The notes beneath the pieces were generated by a model, which saw nothing but the letters and a program-made list of their open reading frames with translations, was not told where the DNA came from and ran no database searches. Shown piece after piece: positions 16,232-24,786 of a stretch of 64,000 bases of DNA. Position numbers and translations under genes: made by a program. The stretch lies in the NCBI GenBank assembly GCA_963831605.1, contig CAWHQR010000008.1, positions 310,001 through 374,000 on the forward strand, read 5' to 3'. Numbering within the stretch: the stretch's first letter is position 1; each line of letters begins with the position of its first letter. The DNA comes from DASUPK01 sp963831605. GTDB lineage: Bacteria > Actinomycetota > Thermoleophilia > Solirubrobacterales > 70-9.

Positions 16232-17565
16232 ATGCCCGGGGAAGCCACGAACGTCCGGGGGCCGTGCTCCAGCTGCGGAGCCCAGCTGGCCACGGACCAG
16301 CGCTACTGCGTCGAGTGTGGCCAGCGCGTCGGCCCGCCGATGGCGCTGCCCTACGCGCTGCCGGCGACCGCGGGTGCGGTGGCGCCGACAGCCACCGGGG
16401 GCTGGATGGCGGCGCTGCCGGTGCCGCTGCAGACCTTGAGCGCCTTCGCGGCGCTGGCCCTGGGGTTCGGCTTCGTCGTCGGCACCGCGATCAGCCCGAA
16501 CCTCGGCGGGACCATCGCCGCGCAGAGCCCAACCGTCGTCGCCCAGGCGCCGCCCGCACCCCAGACCCCGGCCCACTCCGGCAACCGGAGGCGGAGGCGG
16601 AGGGGGCACGGCGCTGGCTTCGTCGGCACCGGCGGCGAGCTTCGCCCCGACCACGATCTCATCGGGCGCCGGTGGGGGCAGCGGTGGAGGCGGTGGAGGC
16701 GGCAAGAAAAAGAAGAAGAAGCAAAAGCAGCAGCCGATCGCCTATGACGGGACCGTCGTCCGGGTCAACCCGGTCGCCCAGAGCTACACGATCGCCTCCA
16801 ACGGCGGACTGATCGCGATCCACGGGAACACCCTTCCCCAGGTCGGCGACCAGGTGAAGAGCCCAGTCCGAAAGCTGAGTAACGGGACCTACGCCGAGCA
16901 GGGTAACCGCGCGGTGCAGGGACAGGCCACCAGCGCCAACTTCCTGGGGACCGTCACCTTCTGCGCCGATCTGGAGCATCGCAGCACTCCCTGCAGTGGC
17001 ACGCCGCCAAGCTCCGACCACTTCGTCTATTCGGTTTCCTCCGTCGGCGCCTCGGTGATGGTGAGCTCGCCGCCTGCAGCTCCGCTGCCGGTCATCGGGG
17101 CCCAGGTTCAGGTCGGAGTGAATATCGGCGCCGCCTTCACTCCCATCGATCCCGTGCCGACCACCGACTTCACTCCATACGGTGCGCCCTGCAACCCGGC
17201 GGGCGACCGAGCAGACGGGGTTGCCCGCCCCGCCGCCGACGACGGGCAGCCTGACGCAGACCTCGCTGAGTGTCACCGCACAGCAGACATCGGCCCTGAT
17301 CGAGGGAGTGGTCCAGCAGACGGGTTGCACACCGAACGGACTGGTCGTTTCCAGCGACGACATCCGCGAGGCGGGCCGTGACCTGGTTCCGCTGAACGTG
17401 CCGGCGGGCATCGACCAGTCGAAGTTGACTCGCGGCGAGGCCGTTCAGGCGGATGTCGCCGTCGCGAGCGATGGGAGCCTCACCCTGAAGGGCATCACCA
17501 GCGACCAGGGCGCCGCCGGGGCCGACGACGCCTCCCAGGGTCAGGGAACTCTGGTCGGAAGCTAG
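16232..17565 (+). pseudogene. Zinc-ribbon membrane protein with large exported domain, two frameshifts
   Basis: ATG 16232 opens with a zinc ribbon (CSSCGAQLATDQRYCVECGQ) and a membrane helix (LSAFAALALGFGFVVGTAI). The frame changes at about 16590 in a GGC/GGA repeat into a glycine/lysine-rich linker and a beta-rich domain (YDGTVVRVNPVAQSYTIASN), then changes again at about 17200 before the C-terminal part (VTAQQTSALIEGVVQQTG), ending in TAG at 17565. Repaired length is about 440 residues. The exported part is unlike any enzyme I recognise. The shifts lie in low-complexity DNA, so errors or slippage are plausible. Confidence 0.55.
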
Positions 17566-18428
17566 GCGAGCGCCGGGACCGCCGGCGGGGCGATCGCCGC
17601 AGCGCCTGCTTGGAACAGATTGGCCGCAGATGGCCGCGGCGGGTGGACCTCCAGCAGCAGCGGAGCGGCTCCCTTGCGGGCGAACAGCGGCGCCAGGCGG
17701 TCCCAGGGGACGTCGCCCCGGCCGGGCGGCAGGTGAAGGTCGAGCCGGAGCGGGTCGATCTCGGGCGAGTCGGTCTCGCCGCGGCGGGCGCCGAGGTTGT
17801 CGTGAAGGTGGAAGAGCACCGCGCGATCGAGCGCCGGCTCGATCAGCTCCAGCGGGTCGGTGAGGCGCAGGCGGGCGACGATGTTGGCGTGCCCGATGTC
17901 GAGGCAGAGGCCGACGGCGGGAGACGAGATCCGCTTCGCCATCGAGCGCAGGATGAGCGGAGTGAGAAGGGCGTCGGCCCGGTGGGCGCGAGGTTCTCGA
18001 GGGCGATGATCACTCCGAGGCGCTCGGCGGGCGTGGCGAGCGCCGCAAGCGAACGGGTCTCCGCAAGGCGCCGATCTTCGCTGGCGGGAGCATCGGGCAG
18101 GTTGGCCGCGTGGTGGACGACGTGTGACGCGCCGACCTCCGCTGCGTAGGAGATCAGGCCCGCCAGGGCTGTCACCGTCGCGGGTTCCGGCCTGAACCGA
18201 CCCGGGGCCGTGCAGCACCACGCGCAGGCCCGAGGTGCCGAGCACCTCGGCGAGCGCGGCCGCGTGACGGTGGGCGTCCCGCGGGACGGTCAGCACCGAA
18301 GGCGGGGGAGATGGGACCTGGACGTAGCGGAACCCCGCGGCCTCGATCTCCTTGAGAAGCGACGCGGCGGGCCACCAGTCGTAGGGGATGCTCAGCCCGA
18401 GCCGCTCTGTCGGATCGTTCCTGGCCAT
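17562..18428 (-). pseudogene. TIM-barrel (AP endonuclease family 2 / xylose isomerase-like) protein, frameshifted
   Basis: About 288 codons of a sugar-phosphate-isomerase/endonuclease-IV-like barrel: LGLSIPYDWWPAASLLKEIE at the start, LRVVLHGPGS, then (after a frame change near 18190) GASHVVHHAANL and VIIALENL, and (after another near 17985) VGLCLDIGHANIVARLRLTD, VLFHLHDN and LLLEVHPP. Histidine, glutamate and aspartate at the barrel mouth fit a metal-dependent enzyme of this superfamily; the substrate is unknown. The stop overlaps that of the zinc-ribbon gene tail-to-tail by four bases. Confidence 0.6.
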
Positions 18429-18499
18429 CGATCCGAAGGTACGACGGCCCCTCGAAAATCCCGTGAAGAGGCTGTGAATGCCAGCCCTCGTTCGCCCCT

Positions 18500-19223
18500 C
18501 TACCTGGCGGGAGAGGGCTCCTCGTGCGGCACCATTGCCTCGGCGGCCTCGTCCGGGGTGATGTCCGGGTAGAGGGCGCGAATCACCCCGATCGCGAGCG
18601 CGCCGCCGACGAGCTGGGCGACGATGAACGCGGGGACGGAGGCTGGCGCGATTCCGGCGAAGGTGTCCGAGAACATCCGCCCGACGGTGATCGCCGGGTT
18701 GGCGAAGCTGGTCGAGCTGGTGAAGAAGTACGCAGCCCCGATATAGGCACCGACGGCGGCCGGGGCGATCGAGCCGCGACGCGTTCGAGCCAGCGAGAAG
18801 ATCACGAGCAGCAGGCCCAGCGTGGCGACGACCTCAGCCAGTAGATGCGCTTCCGACGCACGGTGCTTGTCGGAGATGCTGATCGCGGCCAGGGCGAACA
18901 TCCCGTTCGCCACGATCGCTCCGGCGATGCAGCCGGACACCTGGGCGGGTATGTAGGCGAGTGCGTCCCGCCAGCGCATCCCGCCGAAGCTCGCGTCCAC
19001 CAGCGAAACGACCGGGTTGAAGTGCCCTCCCGAGACGGGGCCGAACATGAGGATGATCGTGAAGAGCCCCGCGGCCGTGGCCGCGGCGTTCTCGAAGAGC
19101 TGCAGCCCGACGTCGCCCGGGGAGAGGTTCGCGGCGGCGATCCCCGAGCCGATCACGACGGCAGCGAGGAAGGCTGAGCCGAGGAACTCGGCGAACAGGC
19201 GGCGCGGGAGCGGAGCGGTGCAC
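18500..19223 (-). pseudogene. MIP-family aquaglyceroporin of the ars cluster, early frameshift
   Basis: A six-helix channel protein. The first pore loop reads SGGHFNPVVS (NPV in place of NPA) and the second SFANPAITVGR, both diagnostic of the MIP family. Aquaglyceroporins in ars operons (AqpS type) let trivalent arsenite leave the cell down its gradient, making arsenate reduction useful without a pump. The likely GTG start at 19223 is out of frame with the body beginning LFAEFLGSAF, so one indel lies near 19195-19215. It follows arsJ by about 12 bases. Confidence 0.7.
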
Positions 19224-19235
19224 GTCGGTCGGCGG

Positions 19236-20512
19236 TCAGCTCGTGGCCGTCGATGCCGGGCGTGCGTGCCGGACGCCGGGTCGGGAGCATCAGCGAGAGA
19301 AGGCCGGCGGCGATGACGAAACCGGCCGACACCCAGAGGCAGGCGGAGAGACCGTTCCACTGGTAAAGCAGGCCCGAGAGCACGGTTCCCGCGAGCCGCC
19401 CGACCGCGTTGGCCATGTAGTAGAAGCCGACGTTCATCGCGACCTTGTCGTTGTCGGCGTAGGCGAGGATGAGGTAGGAGTGGACGGCGAGTTCATCGCG
19501 AACACGATGCCGAAGAAGATCAGGCCCACCACGACCACGGCGGTCGGGTCAGCGTTCGCGGACAGAGCGAGTGCGATTCCCGCCGGCAGGACCGCCAGGA
19601 CGAAGGCCAGCCACGCGGCCGTGCGGCCGTCGGGCTCGCCGCCCTCCTCGGCGCGACGACGTACGAACCGCGGCGCTGACGCCTGCACGATTCCGTATCC
19701 GATCACCCAGATGGCCATGTAGATCACCGACCTGCCAGAAGTTCCAGCCGAACCACGTCGTAGAGGAAAACGGGCAGGCCGACGACGAACCAGACGTCGC
19801 GCGAGGCGAAGAGGAAGACGCGGGCTCCAGCGAGGATGTTGACGGCGCGGTTGTTGGAGAACATGTGCTTGAACTTCGCCGACCCGTCCGGGCGGCCGAG
19901 CTGTCGCCCGCGCATCAGGATCGAGACGCTGATCAGCGCCGTCGCGCGCCATGCCGGCCAAGATGAGCACGCCAGTCTGGAAGCCGACCACGGTGAGGAG
20001 CAGGCCGCCGAGGAAGAATCCGACGCCCTTCAGAGCGTTCTTCGAGCCGGTCAGGATCGCGACCCACTTGTAGAGCGGCGCACTCCTGTCCTTTCGGGAC
20101 GATCAGCTTGACGGCGCTCTTCGAGCTCATCTTCGTCAGGTCCTTGGCGATCCCCGACAACGCCTGCGAGGCCATCACGTACGGGACGACCAGCCAGGCC
20201 TCGGGCGCGAAGCCGAGCATGCTCATGCGCGACAGATCTGGACCGCCGAGGCCCATGAACAGAGTCCTCTTCAGCCCGGAACGAGCGGCAAGCCAGCCGC
20301 CGACCAGATTGGTGACGATGCCGAAGAACTCGTAGAAGCAGGAAGAGCGATGGCACAGCTGAAACGGGCGTGTACCCCAGCTGGTTGAAGTAGAAGAGGA
20401 CCAGCATGCGGCTGGCGCCGTCGACGAGCGTGTCGGTCCAGTACGCGCCCGTGACGAGCACGTAGTTGCGCATGTCCCCGCGCGGCTCGGCGGTGGTCGC
20501 CCCAGTCGACAT
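19236..20512 (-). pseudogene. arsJ: ArsJ-type organoarsenical efflux permease, multiply frameshifted
   Basis: The pieces read in order as an MFS transporter of the ArsJ family: MRNYVLVTGAYWTDTLVDGA, then NLVGGWLAARSGLKRTLFMG, GFAPEAWLVVPYVMASQALS, KDLTKMSSKSAVKL, KFKHMFSNNRAVNILAGARV, and MNVGFYYMANAVGRLAGTVL near the end. ArsJ exports 1-arseno-3-phosphoglycerate made by a partner GAPDH. At least five frame changes occur. Substitutions look conservative and no large deletion is evident, so a young inactivation or base-level error is more likely than long decay. The end at 19236 is my estimate. Confidence 0.7.
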
Positions 20513-20515
20513 GGC

Positions 20516-21586
20516 CTAGTCGAGCGCCGGCGCGGGGTCGGAATCCGGAGCGCCCGACGCCGGAAGCCGCTGCGAGACTTTCTGCGCCAGCTCGGCCAGG
20601 CGATTTGCGTACCCCCACTCGTTGTCGTACCACGCAAGCACCTTCACCTGAGTCCCGTTGATCAACCATGGTGGAGGGCGCGTCGACGATGCCGGAGCGT
20701 GGGTCATCTCGATAGTCGACCGAGACAAGGGGCCGTTCCTCGTAGCCCAGGATCCCGGCGAGCAGGCCCATCGGCCGCCTTGCGGAAGCAGGCCGTTGAC
20801 CTCCTCGACGTCGGTTGGCCGATCGACTTCGAACACGCAATCGGTGATCGAGGAGTTCAGCATCGGCACGCTGACCGCCAGGCCGTTCAGCCTGCCCTTC
20901 GAGCTCCGGAAAGATCAGGCCGATGGCCGTCGCTGAGCCGGTCGTGGTGGGAATCAGGGACAGGCTGGCGGCCCGGGCGCGGCGCAGGTCATTGTGCGGG
21001 CGCGTCCACAACCACCTGGGTGTTGGTCATGTCGTGCAGAGTCGTGATCGAGCCGTGGTGAATACCGATCCCTTCGTGGATCACCTTGACGACCGGCGCA
21101 AGGCAGTTGGTGGTGCAGGAAGCGGCCGTGACGACGTCGTGCTCTCGCGGAGTCGTACAGCTGGTCGTTCACCCCGAGCACGAGGTTCAGTGCTCCTTCC
21201 TCCTTTACAGGCGCAGCGACGATCACCTTGCGGACGCTCCGCTCGAAATGGCCGGCAAGGCCCTCGAGAGTGCGGAACTGCCCGGAGCACTCGAGAACCA
21301 CCTCGATACCCAGTTCGTCCCATGGCACCTTCGCCGGGCGCTGATGCCGGGAATAGCTGATTGAGCCTCCATCAATTTCGATCGAGTCAGCGCCGCTATT
21401 GACGTTCGGGCCCCAGCGGCCGTGAACCGAGTCAAACTTGAGGAGGTGGGCTGCCGTTGCCGCATCGCCGTGAGGCTCGTTGACATGGACGAAGTCGAGA
21501 TCGGACCACCCCCAGGCGGCGCGCAGGGCGAGCCGTCCCATGCGGCCGAAACCGTTGATGCCGATCGCGACCTTGGATTCGGCCAC
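20516..21586 (-). pseudogene. Arsenic-linked glyceraldehyde-3-phosphate dehydrogenase, frameshifted
   Basis: A GAPDH distinct from the glycolytic gap at 53167. The N-terminus is intact (VAIGINGFGRMGRLALRAAW, VLECSGQFRT, KVIVAAPVKEEGALNLVLGV). Further pieces in other frames give SLIPTTTGSATAIGLIFPEL, YEERPLVSVDYRDDP and AWYDNEWGYANRLAEL. In GAPDH-ArsJ pairs this enzyme uses arsenate in place of phosphate to make 1-arseno-3-phosphoglycerate for export. About five single-base shifts separate the pieces. arsJ starts three bases after its stop and the ArsC gene ends two bases before its start, so this is one operon. Confidence 0.72.
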
Positions 21587-21588
21587 GT

Positions 21589-22005
21589 CTAGTCCCCGGA
21601 ATGCACAGTCTCAGAGCCAATCAGATGCGTCACATGCGCCGCGATCTCGTCGCGGATCTCGCGGACTGACTCGAGGTCCTTGCCCGCCGGATCCTCGAGG
21701 TCCCAGTCCTCGTAGCGCTTTCCGGGATAGATCGGGCAGGCATCGCCGCAGCCCATCGTGATCACCACGTCCGACTTCCGGACCATCCCGTCCTCGAGCT
21801 TCTTGGGGTACTCGGCTGAGATGTCGATGCCGATCTCGTCCATCGCCGCGACTACCGCGGGATTGAGTTGGTCGGCCGGCTCGCTCCCGGCCGAGAGGAC
21901 GCGGATCCGGCCACCTCCCTTGCGCTGGAGCAGCCCGGCCGCCATCTGGCTGCGACCGGCGTTGTGGACACAGACGAAGAGGACCTCGGGCTTGTCGTCG
22001 GGCAT
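21589..22005 (-). CDS. arsC: Arsenate reductase, low-molecular-weight phosphatase type
   Basis: 138 residues with the LMW-PTPase P-loop C12-VHNAG-R18, the later cysteines C86 and C90 (GCGDACP) and D105 in an EDP motif as likely general acid. This is the arsenate-reductase branch of the fold, which reduces arsenate to arsenite using thioredoxin or, in many actinobacteria, mycothiol; which one cannot be told here. It is intact, unlike the genes downstream. A TACGAT box lies seven bases before the ATG, with TTGAAT 18 bases further up, so it probably has a leaderless promoter overlapping the divergent arsR promoter. Confidence 0.85.
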   Translation of the reverse strand: MPDDKPEVLFVCVHNAGRSQMAAGLLQRKGGGRIRVLSAGSEPADQLNPAVVAAMDEIGIDISAEYPKKLEDGMVRKSDVVITMGCGDACPIYPGKRYEDWDLEDPAGKDLESVREIRDEIAAHVTHLIGSETVHSGD

Positions 22006-22061
22006 GCCTCAAATCGTATTACGTTGACAATCATCTATTCAATCGATATACGTACATCGAT
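22006..22061. promoter_or_regulatory. Overlapping divergent ars promoters with a palindromic operator candidate
   Basis: Toward arsR: TTGACA at 22024-22029, 17 bases, TATACG at 22047-22052, then seven bases to the ATG. Toward arsC on the minus strand: TTGAAT (22042-22037), 18 bases, TACGAT (22018-22013), then seven bases to the ATG. A 20-bp palindrome at 22042-22061 (ATCGATATACGTACATCGAT, one mismatched pair) covers the arsR -10 box and start codon, a likely ArsR operator. Confidence 0.7.
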
Positions 22062-22413
22062 GGCTGTCGATCTGGAGCTCGCTCCGAAGCACAAGCGCCC
22101 GGCTGGCGAGCCCTGCTGCGAGCCGGTCGTCTATCCCGACGTCGAGCGAGAACAAGCGGAGCGCATGGGCGCGATCGCCAAGGCGCTCGGCGACCCCATC
22201 CGGATCCAGCTCGTCGACGTGCTCCGCAAGCACGCCGGGAAGGTCTGCGTGTGCGAGCTCGTGCCCCTCTTCGACCTTTCCCAGCCGACCGTCTCCCACC
22301 ATCTCAAGGTGCTTCGGGAGGCCGGCATCGTCGGCTCCGAGCGCCGCGGTCTCTGGGCCTACTACTACGTTCACCCCGAAGCGCTGGAGGAGGTGAAAGG
22401 ATGGCTGGGCTAG
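22060..22413 (+). CDS. arsR: ArsR-family arsenic-responsive repressor
   Basis: 117 residues from ATG 22060, with a winged-helix ArsR domain (LGDPIRIQLVDVLRKHAG, recognition helix LSQPTVSHHLKVLREAG). Cysteines C63 and C65 in KVCVCEL match the inducer-binding motif of classic ArsR. An extra C19-C20 pair near the N-terminus could supply a third ligand. It should repress the divergent arsC operon and itself, with release on trivalent arsenic. The open frame extends upstream, but ATG 22060 is fixed by the promoter spacing and by homology starting just after it. Confidence 0.88.
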   Translation: MAVDLELAPKHKRPAGEPCCEPVVYPDVEREQAERMGAIAKALGDPIRIQLVDVLRKHAGKVCVCELVPLFDLSQPTVSHHLKVLREAGIVGSERRGLWAYYYVHPEALEEVKGWLG

Positions 22414-22466
22414 CCGTGTTGGCATGTTGCGATGGCACAGCTAACCGTGTTGGCATGTTGCGATGG
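22409..22466 (+). repeat. Two 27-bp direct repeats between arsR and the R2-like gene
   Basis: A 27-base unit at 22409-22435 recurs at 22440-22466 with one change (GCTAGCCGTG versus GCTAACCGTG, both then TTGGCATGTTGCGATGG). The first copy covers the arsR stop; the second runs into the GTG start of the next gene. Only two units, so not a CRISPR array. It could be an operator pair or a slippage duplication. Confidence 0.7.
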
Positions 22467-23308
22467 TGAGGACTGTTGTGAGCCGGGCTGCTGCTGAGTT
22501 GAAGGATCCCGAGCAGCTCTACCTCGACTGGGAGCACGCCCACTGGGCCGCCCGGGACGTCGACCTGAGCGGTGACCTGTCGGACTGGGCCGGGCTCGAG
22601 GAGACCGAGCGGCAACTCCTCTACTTCGCGCTCAGCTCTCTGATGGTCGCCGAAGAGAGGATCTCGACCCAGTTCTGCGGCCTGGTGCTGGCGCAGGACG
22701 ACGAGGAGGAGGGGAGCTTCCTCTCCACCCAGCTGGTCGATGAGGTCCGGCACATGCAGTTCTACGCGCGCTTTCAGAACGAGGTGATCGCGGATCCGGG
22801 GACGATCGCCACGCATGTGGAACGGTCGCGCAAAGTCCTGGGCGAGCCCTTCAAGAAGATCTTCGACGAGGCGCTGGTCCAGGCCCACGATCGCCTCCTG
22901 AGTGATCCCAGGGACCGGGAGGCCAAGGTGGACTTCGTGACGATCTACCACATGATCCTCGAGGGAACCCTGGGCCTCGTGACCTCACACTTCCTGCTCG
23001 ATCTGCTCCGTCAGCGTGAGCTTCTCCCGGGTTTCGTCGACGGCTACTCCCGGATTGCCGCGGACGAGCAGCGCCACATCGCATATGGCACCTGGTTTCT
23101 GCGCGAGGCGGTGTCGGCCGATCCGGCGACGGCCGACGCGATCCGCGAACAGATCAAGCGGCTGCTGCCGGCGGTGGCCGAGACGGTCTCACCGCCCAGC
23201 GACGGCGCCTTCGATGCCCTGGGTGTCGACGACGGGGCGCTGGCCGAGTTCGGGCTCGGGGCGCTCAATCGGCGCCTCGCGCTGATCGGCGCACCGCTGG
23301 ACGGATAG
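22463..23308 (+). CDS. R2-like ligand-binding oxidase / ribonucleotide reductase beta-like ferritin-fold protein
   Basis: 281 residues, all helical. The di-metal ligand set of the R2 superfamily is visible: a glutamate in MVAEERIS, E-x2-H in VDEVRHMQFY, a glutamate in TIYHMILEG and E-x2-H in ADEQRHIAYG. The Tyr-x4-Glu pattern of YHMILEG recalls R2lox proteins, which carry a Mn/Fe cofactor and a Tyr-Val ether link; the crosslink valine appears to be Ile here, so I call it R2lox-like only. No nrdE/nrdA partner is adjacent, arguing against a true reductase subunit. It lies next to ppx, CHAD and ppk genes. A truncated copy is at 28192-28664. Confidence 0.75.
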   Translation: MVRTVVSRAAAELKDPEQLYLDWEHAHWAARDVDLSGDLSDWAGLEETERQLLYFALSSLMVAEERISTQFCGLVLAQDDEEEGSFLSTQLVDEVRHMQFYARFQNEVIADPGTIATHVERSRKVLGEPFKKIFDEALVQAHDRLLSDPRDREAKVDFVTIYHMILEGTLGLVTSHFLLDLLRQRELLPGFVDGYSRIAADEQRHIAYGTWFLREAVSADPATADAIREQIKRLLPAVAETVSPPSDGAFDALGVDDGALAEFGLGALNRRLALIGAPLDG

Positions 23309-23371
23309 CCCCGCAAGCTGCGGGATCGTCACGCCCCGAGATCCGATCCCCCTGAGAGAATCCGCGTTGAG

Positions 23372-24277
23372 ATGCTCTGCGGGGCGATCGACATCGGCTC
23401 GAACACGACGCGGCTCCTCGTCGCGGAGCCGTCCGAGGGACAGTTGCGGAAGGTCATGGAGCAGCGCGCCTACACGCGGATCGGCAAGGACGCTTCCAAG
23501 AACGGGAAGATCACCGCGGAGAAGATCGCCGAGGTGGCCGATGTCGTCGCCACACAGCGCAGGCTCGCCGAGGAGATGGGGGCCGAGACCGTCAGGACCG
23601 TCGCGACCGCCGCTATCCGCGAGGCCAAGAACCGCGACAAGGTCGTCGAGGAGATCGAGGAGATCGCCGGCGTCGAAGTGGATGTCCTGGATGAGGAGGA
23701 GGAGGGTCGCTTCGCGTTCATCGGGGCCACCAAGTCCCTGAGCCACCCGGTCGAGGGCAAGGTGGCCGTGGTTGATGTCGGCGGCGGCTCGTCCGAGGCG
23801 ATCTACGGGACGATGTCCGACGGGGTCACCGAGGTGAAGTCGTTCAAGATCGGATCCGGATCCCTCACCGAGGAGCACCTCGAGTCGGATCCGCCGTCCG
23901 CCTCCGAGATCCGCAGGCTGCGAGACCACATCGCGGATTTCTTCGAGGAGGTCGAGCTGGAGCAGCCGGACCAGGCTGTGGCGGTGGGCGGCAGCGCCAC
24001 CTCGCTCCGGACCCTGGTCGGAGCCGTGCTCGAGTACGAGACCCTCGAGCGGGCCGTCCGCGTGCTCTCCAGCGACGAGATCTACGAGGTTGCAAAGCGA
24101 TTCGAGCTCGACTCGCGCCGCGTCAAGCTGCTGCCCGCCGGCGTCCTGCTGCTTGAGAAGTTCTCCGACATGCTCGGCCAGCCGCTGCAGATCGGCAAGG
24201 GCGGCCTGCGCGAGGGGATCATCCTCACGCTGCTGAACGGCAGCGTGAACGGAGACCACCAGCAGCTGGCCGCGTAG
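23372..24277 (+). CDS. ppx: Ppx/GppA-family exopolyphosphatase (copy 1)
   Basis: 301 residues with the ASKHA-fold phosphate motifs of the Ppx/GppA family: AIDIGSNTTRLLV at residues 5-17, AIREAKN, VVDVGGGSSEAIYG and AVGGSATSLRTL. The acidic DVLDEEEEGRFAF stretch aligns with the catalytic glutamate region. These enzymes remove terminal phosphates from polyphosphate or hydrolyse pppGpp; proximity to ppk and CHAD genes favours polyphosphate. The length fits the short form without the C-terminal HD-like domain. Its repeat copy at 28728 differs by one residue (E to D at about 22). Confidence 0.88.
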   Translation: MLCGAIDIGSNTTRLLVAEPSEGQLRKVMEQRAYTRIGKDASKNGKITAEKIAEVADVVATQRRLAEEMGAETVRTVATAAIREAKNRDKVVEEIEEIAGVEVDVLDEEEEGRFAFIGATKSLSHPVEGKVAVVDVGGGSSEAIYGTMSDGVTEVKSFKIGSGSLTEEHLESDPPSASEIRRLRDHIADFFEEVELEQPDQAVAVGGSATSLRTLVGAVLEYETLERAVRVLSSDEIYEVAKRFELDSRRVKLLPAGVLLLEKFSDMLGQPLQIGKGGLREGIILTLLNGSVNGDHQQLAA

Positions 24278-24300
24278 CGTCAGTAGCCTTCGCCCACTCA

Positions 24301-24786
24301 GTGGCCAAAGCAAAGCCAATCCCGGAACTGAGCGCAGATGCCCCGTACGCGGAGGCGGCCGCCAAGGTCATCTCCGTCCGAGGTGCGGAGCTCGCCGAGC
24401 AGGCCCAGGGCGTCCTCGACACCGGCGACATCGAGCGGGTCCACGACATGCGGGTGGCGACCCGGCGGCTGCGTGCCGCGCTCGAGATCTTCGAGCCCTG
24501 CTTTCCGGCGAAGTCCTACGCCCAGGCGCTCGCAGAGGTGAAGCGGCTCGCCGACGCCCTCGGCGAACGGCGAGACCGCGACGTGGCGATCGTCGCGCTC
24601 CACGGCTTCAACGATCAGATCGCCGCTCCCGATCGCCGCGGCGTGACCTCCCTGATCGAGCAGTTCCGCTCCGAGCAGCAGGAGGCGAACGACGGCCTGG
24701 CGCCGCTGGTCTCGGACGAGAGCCTCAAGTCTCTCCGCGACAACATGGACGAACTGATCGCAGCGGCGAGTGGAGCGTCGGCGTGA
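24301..24786 (+). CDS. CHAD-domain half protein, N-terminal type (copy 1)
   Basis: 161 residues holding the first helical bundle of a CHAD domain, with the histidine-bearing signature VHDMRVATRRLRAALEIF (H48) and a LADALGERRDRDVAI segment. CHAD domains bind inorganic polyphosphate through conserved basic residues. Normally both halves are in one chain; here the stop overlaps the start of the C-half gene (GTGA), so the halves are separate, translationally coupled proteins. The GTG start lies 24 bases after the ppx stop. Confidence 0.82.
   Translation: MAKAKPIPELSADAPYAEAAAKVISVRGAELAEQAQGVLDTGDIERVHDMRVATRRLRAALEIFEPCFPAKSYAQALAEVKRLADALGERRDRDVAIVALHGFNDQIAAPDRRGVTSLIEQFRSEQQEANDGLAPLVSDESLKSLRDNMDELIAAASGASA

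Noticed and set aside
20516..21586. Second glycolytic gap gene
   Set aside because: Its position between arsC and arsJ and its distance from the intact gap at 53167 place it in the arsenic pathway.
22409..22466. CRISPR array
   Set aside because: Only two direct-repeat units with a four-base gap, no spacers and no cas genes.
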